From Gammaproteobacteria bacterium (GTDB taxonomy: Bacteria > Pseudomonadota > Gammaproteobacteria > Xanthomonadales > Xanthomonadaceae), in the NCBI GenBank assembly GCA_026398715.1, contig JAPLSI010000209.1:1-8517 (forward strand): DNA of 8,517 bases, in the 5' to 3' direction. Below, in pieces: positions 8,517-8,517 of the stretch (its first letter is position 1; each line of letters opens with the position of its first letter). The notes below the pieces were generated by a model. It had not been told where the DNA came from. It did no database searches and saw nothing but the letters and a program-made list of their open reading frames with translations. Both the position numbers and the translations under genes were made by a program.

Positions 8517-8517
8517 G

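Overview
This is a gene-dense, GC-rich housekeeping stretch from a Gammaproteobacterium. The sigma-70 protein is nearly identical to the Escherichia coli RpoD over its core regions, and the TrkA, TrkH and Dtd proteins are also gammaproteobacterial in type. GC-rich codon use, the lack of strong Shine-Dalgarno sequences and the gene order suggest the Xanthomonadales (Rhodanobacteraceae/Xanthomonadaceae). That placement is an inference; no database was searched.

Layout. Positions 1-2438 (+) hold a Trk potassium uptake pair: the 3' part of trkA, then complete trkH, which starts one base after the trkA stop. Positions 2395-5396 (-) hold a tightly packed three-gene envelope operon, read right to left: an LpxL/HtrB-type acyltransferase, a small membrane protein with one bacterial PH-like domain (YdbS-like), and a large membrane protein with three such domains (YdbT-like). 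The last gene of this operon overlaps the end of trkH convergently by 44 bp. A 65-bp divergent gap leads to dtd (D-aminoacyl-tRNA deacylase, +, 5462-5899). About 100 bp of promoter region follows, then rpoD (+, 6002-7852). A strong bidirectional hairpin terminator (7875-7903) separates rpoD from a convergent class I SAM-dependent methyltransferase gene (-), whose first visible ATG lies at the very end of the window.

How the genes work together. TrkA and TrkH form a K+ uptake channel and its nucleotide-gated regulatory ring. The acyltransferase/PH-domain operon probably acts in the inner membrane on lipid or envelope homeostasis; linking the two PH proteins to lipid acylation is an inference from gene order. 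Dtd recycles mischarged D-aminoacyl-tRNAs and RpoD is the primary sigma factor.

I see no mobile element, CRISPR array, rRNA, tRNA or clearly transferred segment. No stretch longer than about 105 bp lacks a gene. The items most worth a second look are the acyltransferase-bPH2 operon, a perfect 17-bp palindrome over the predicted -35 of rpoD, and the terminator-free convergent overlap of trkH and the ydbT-like gene.
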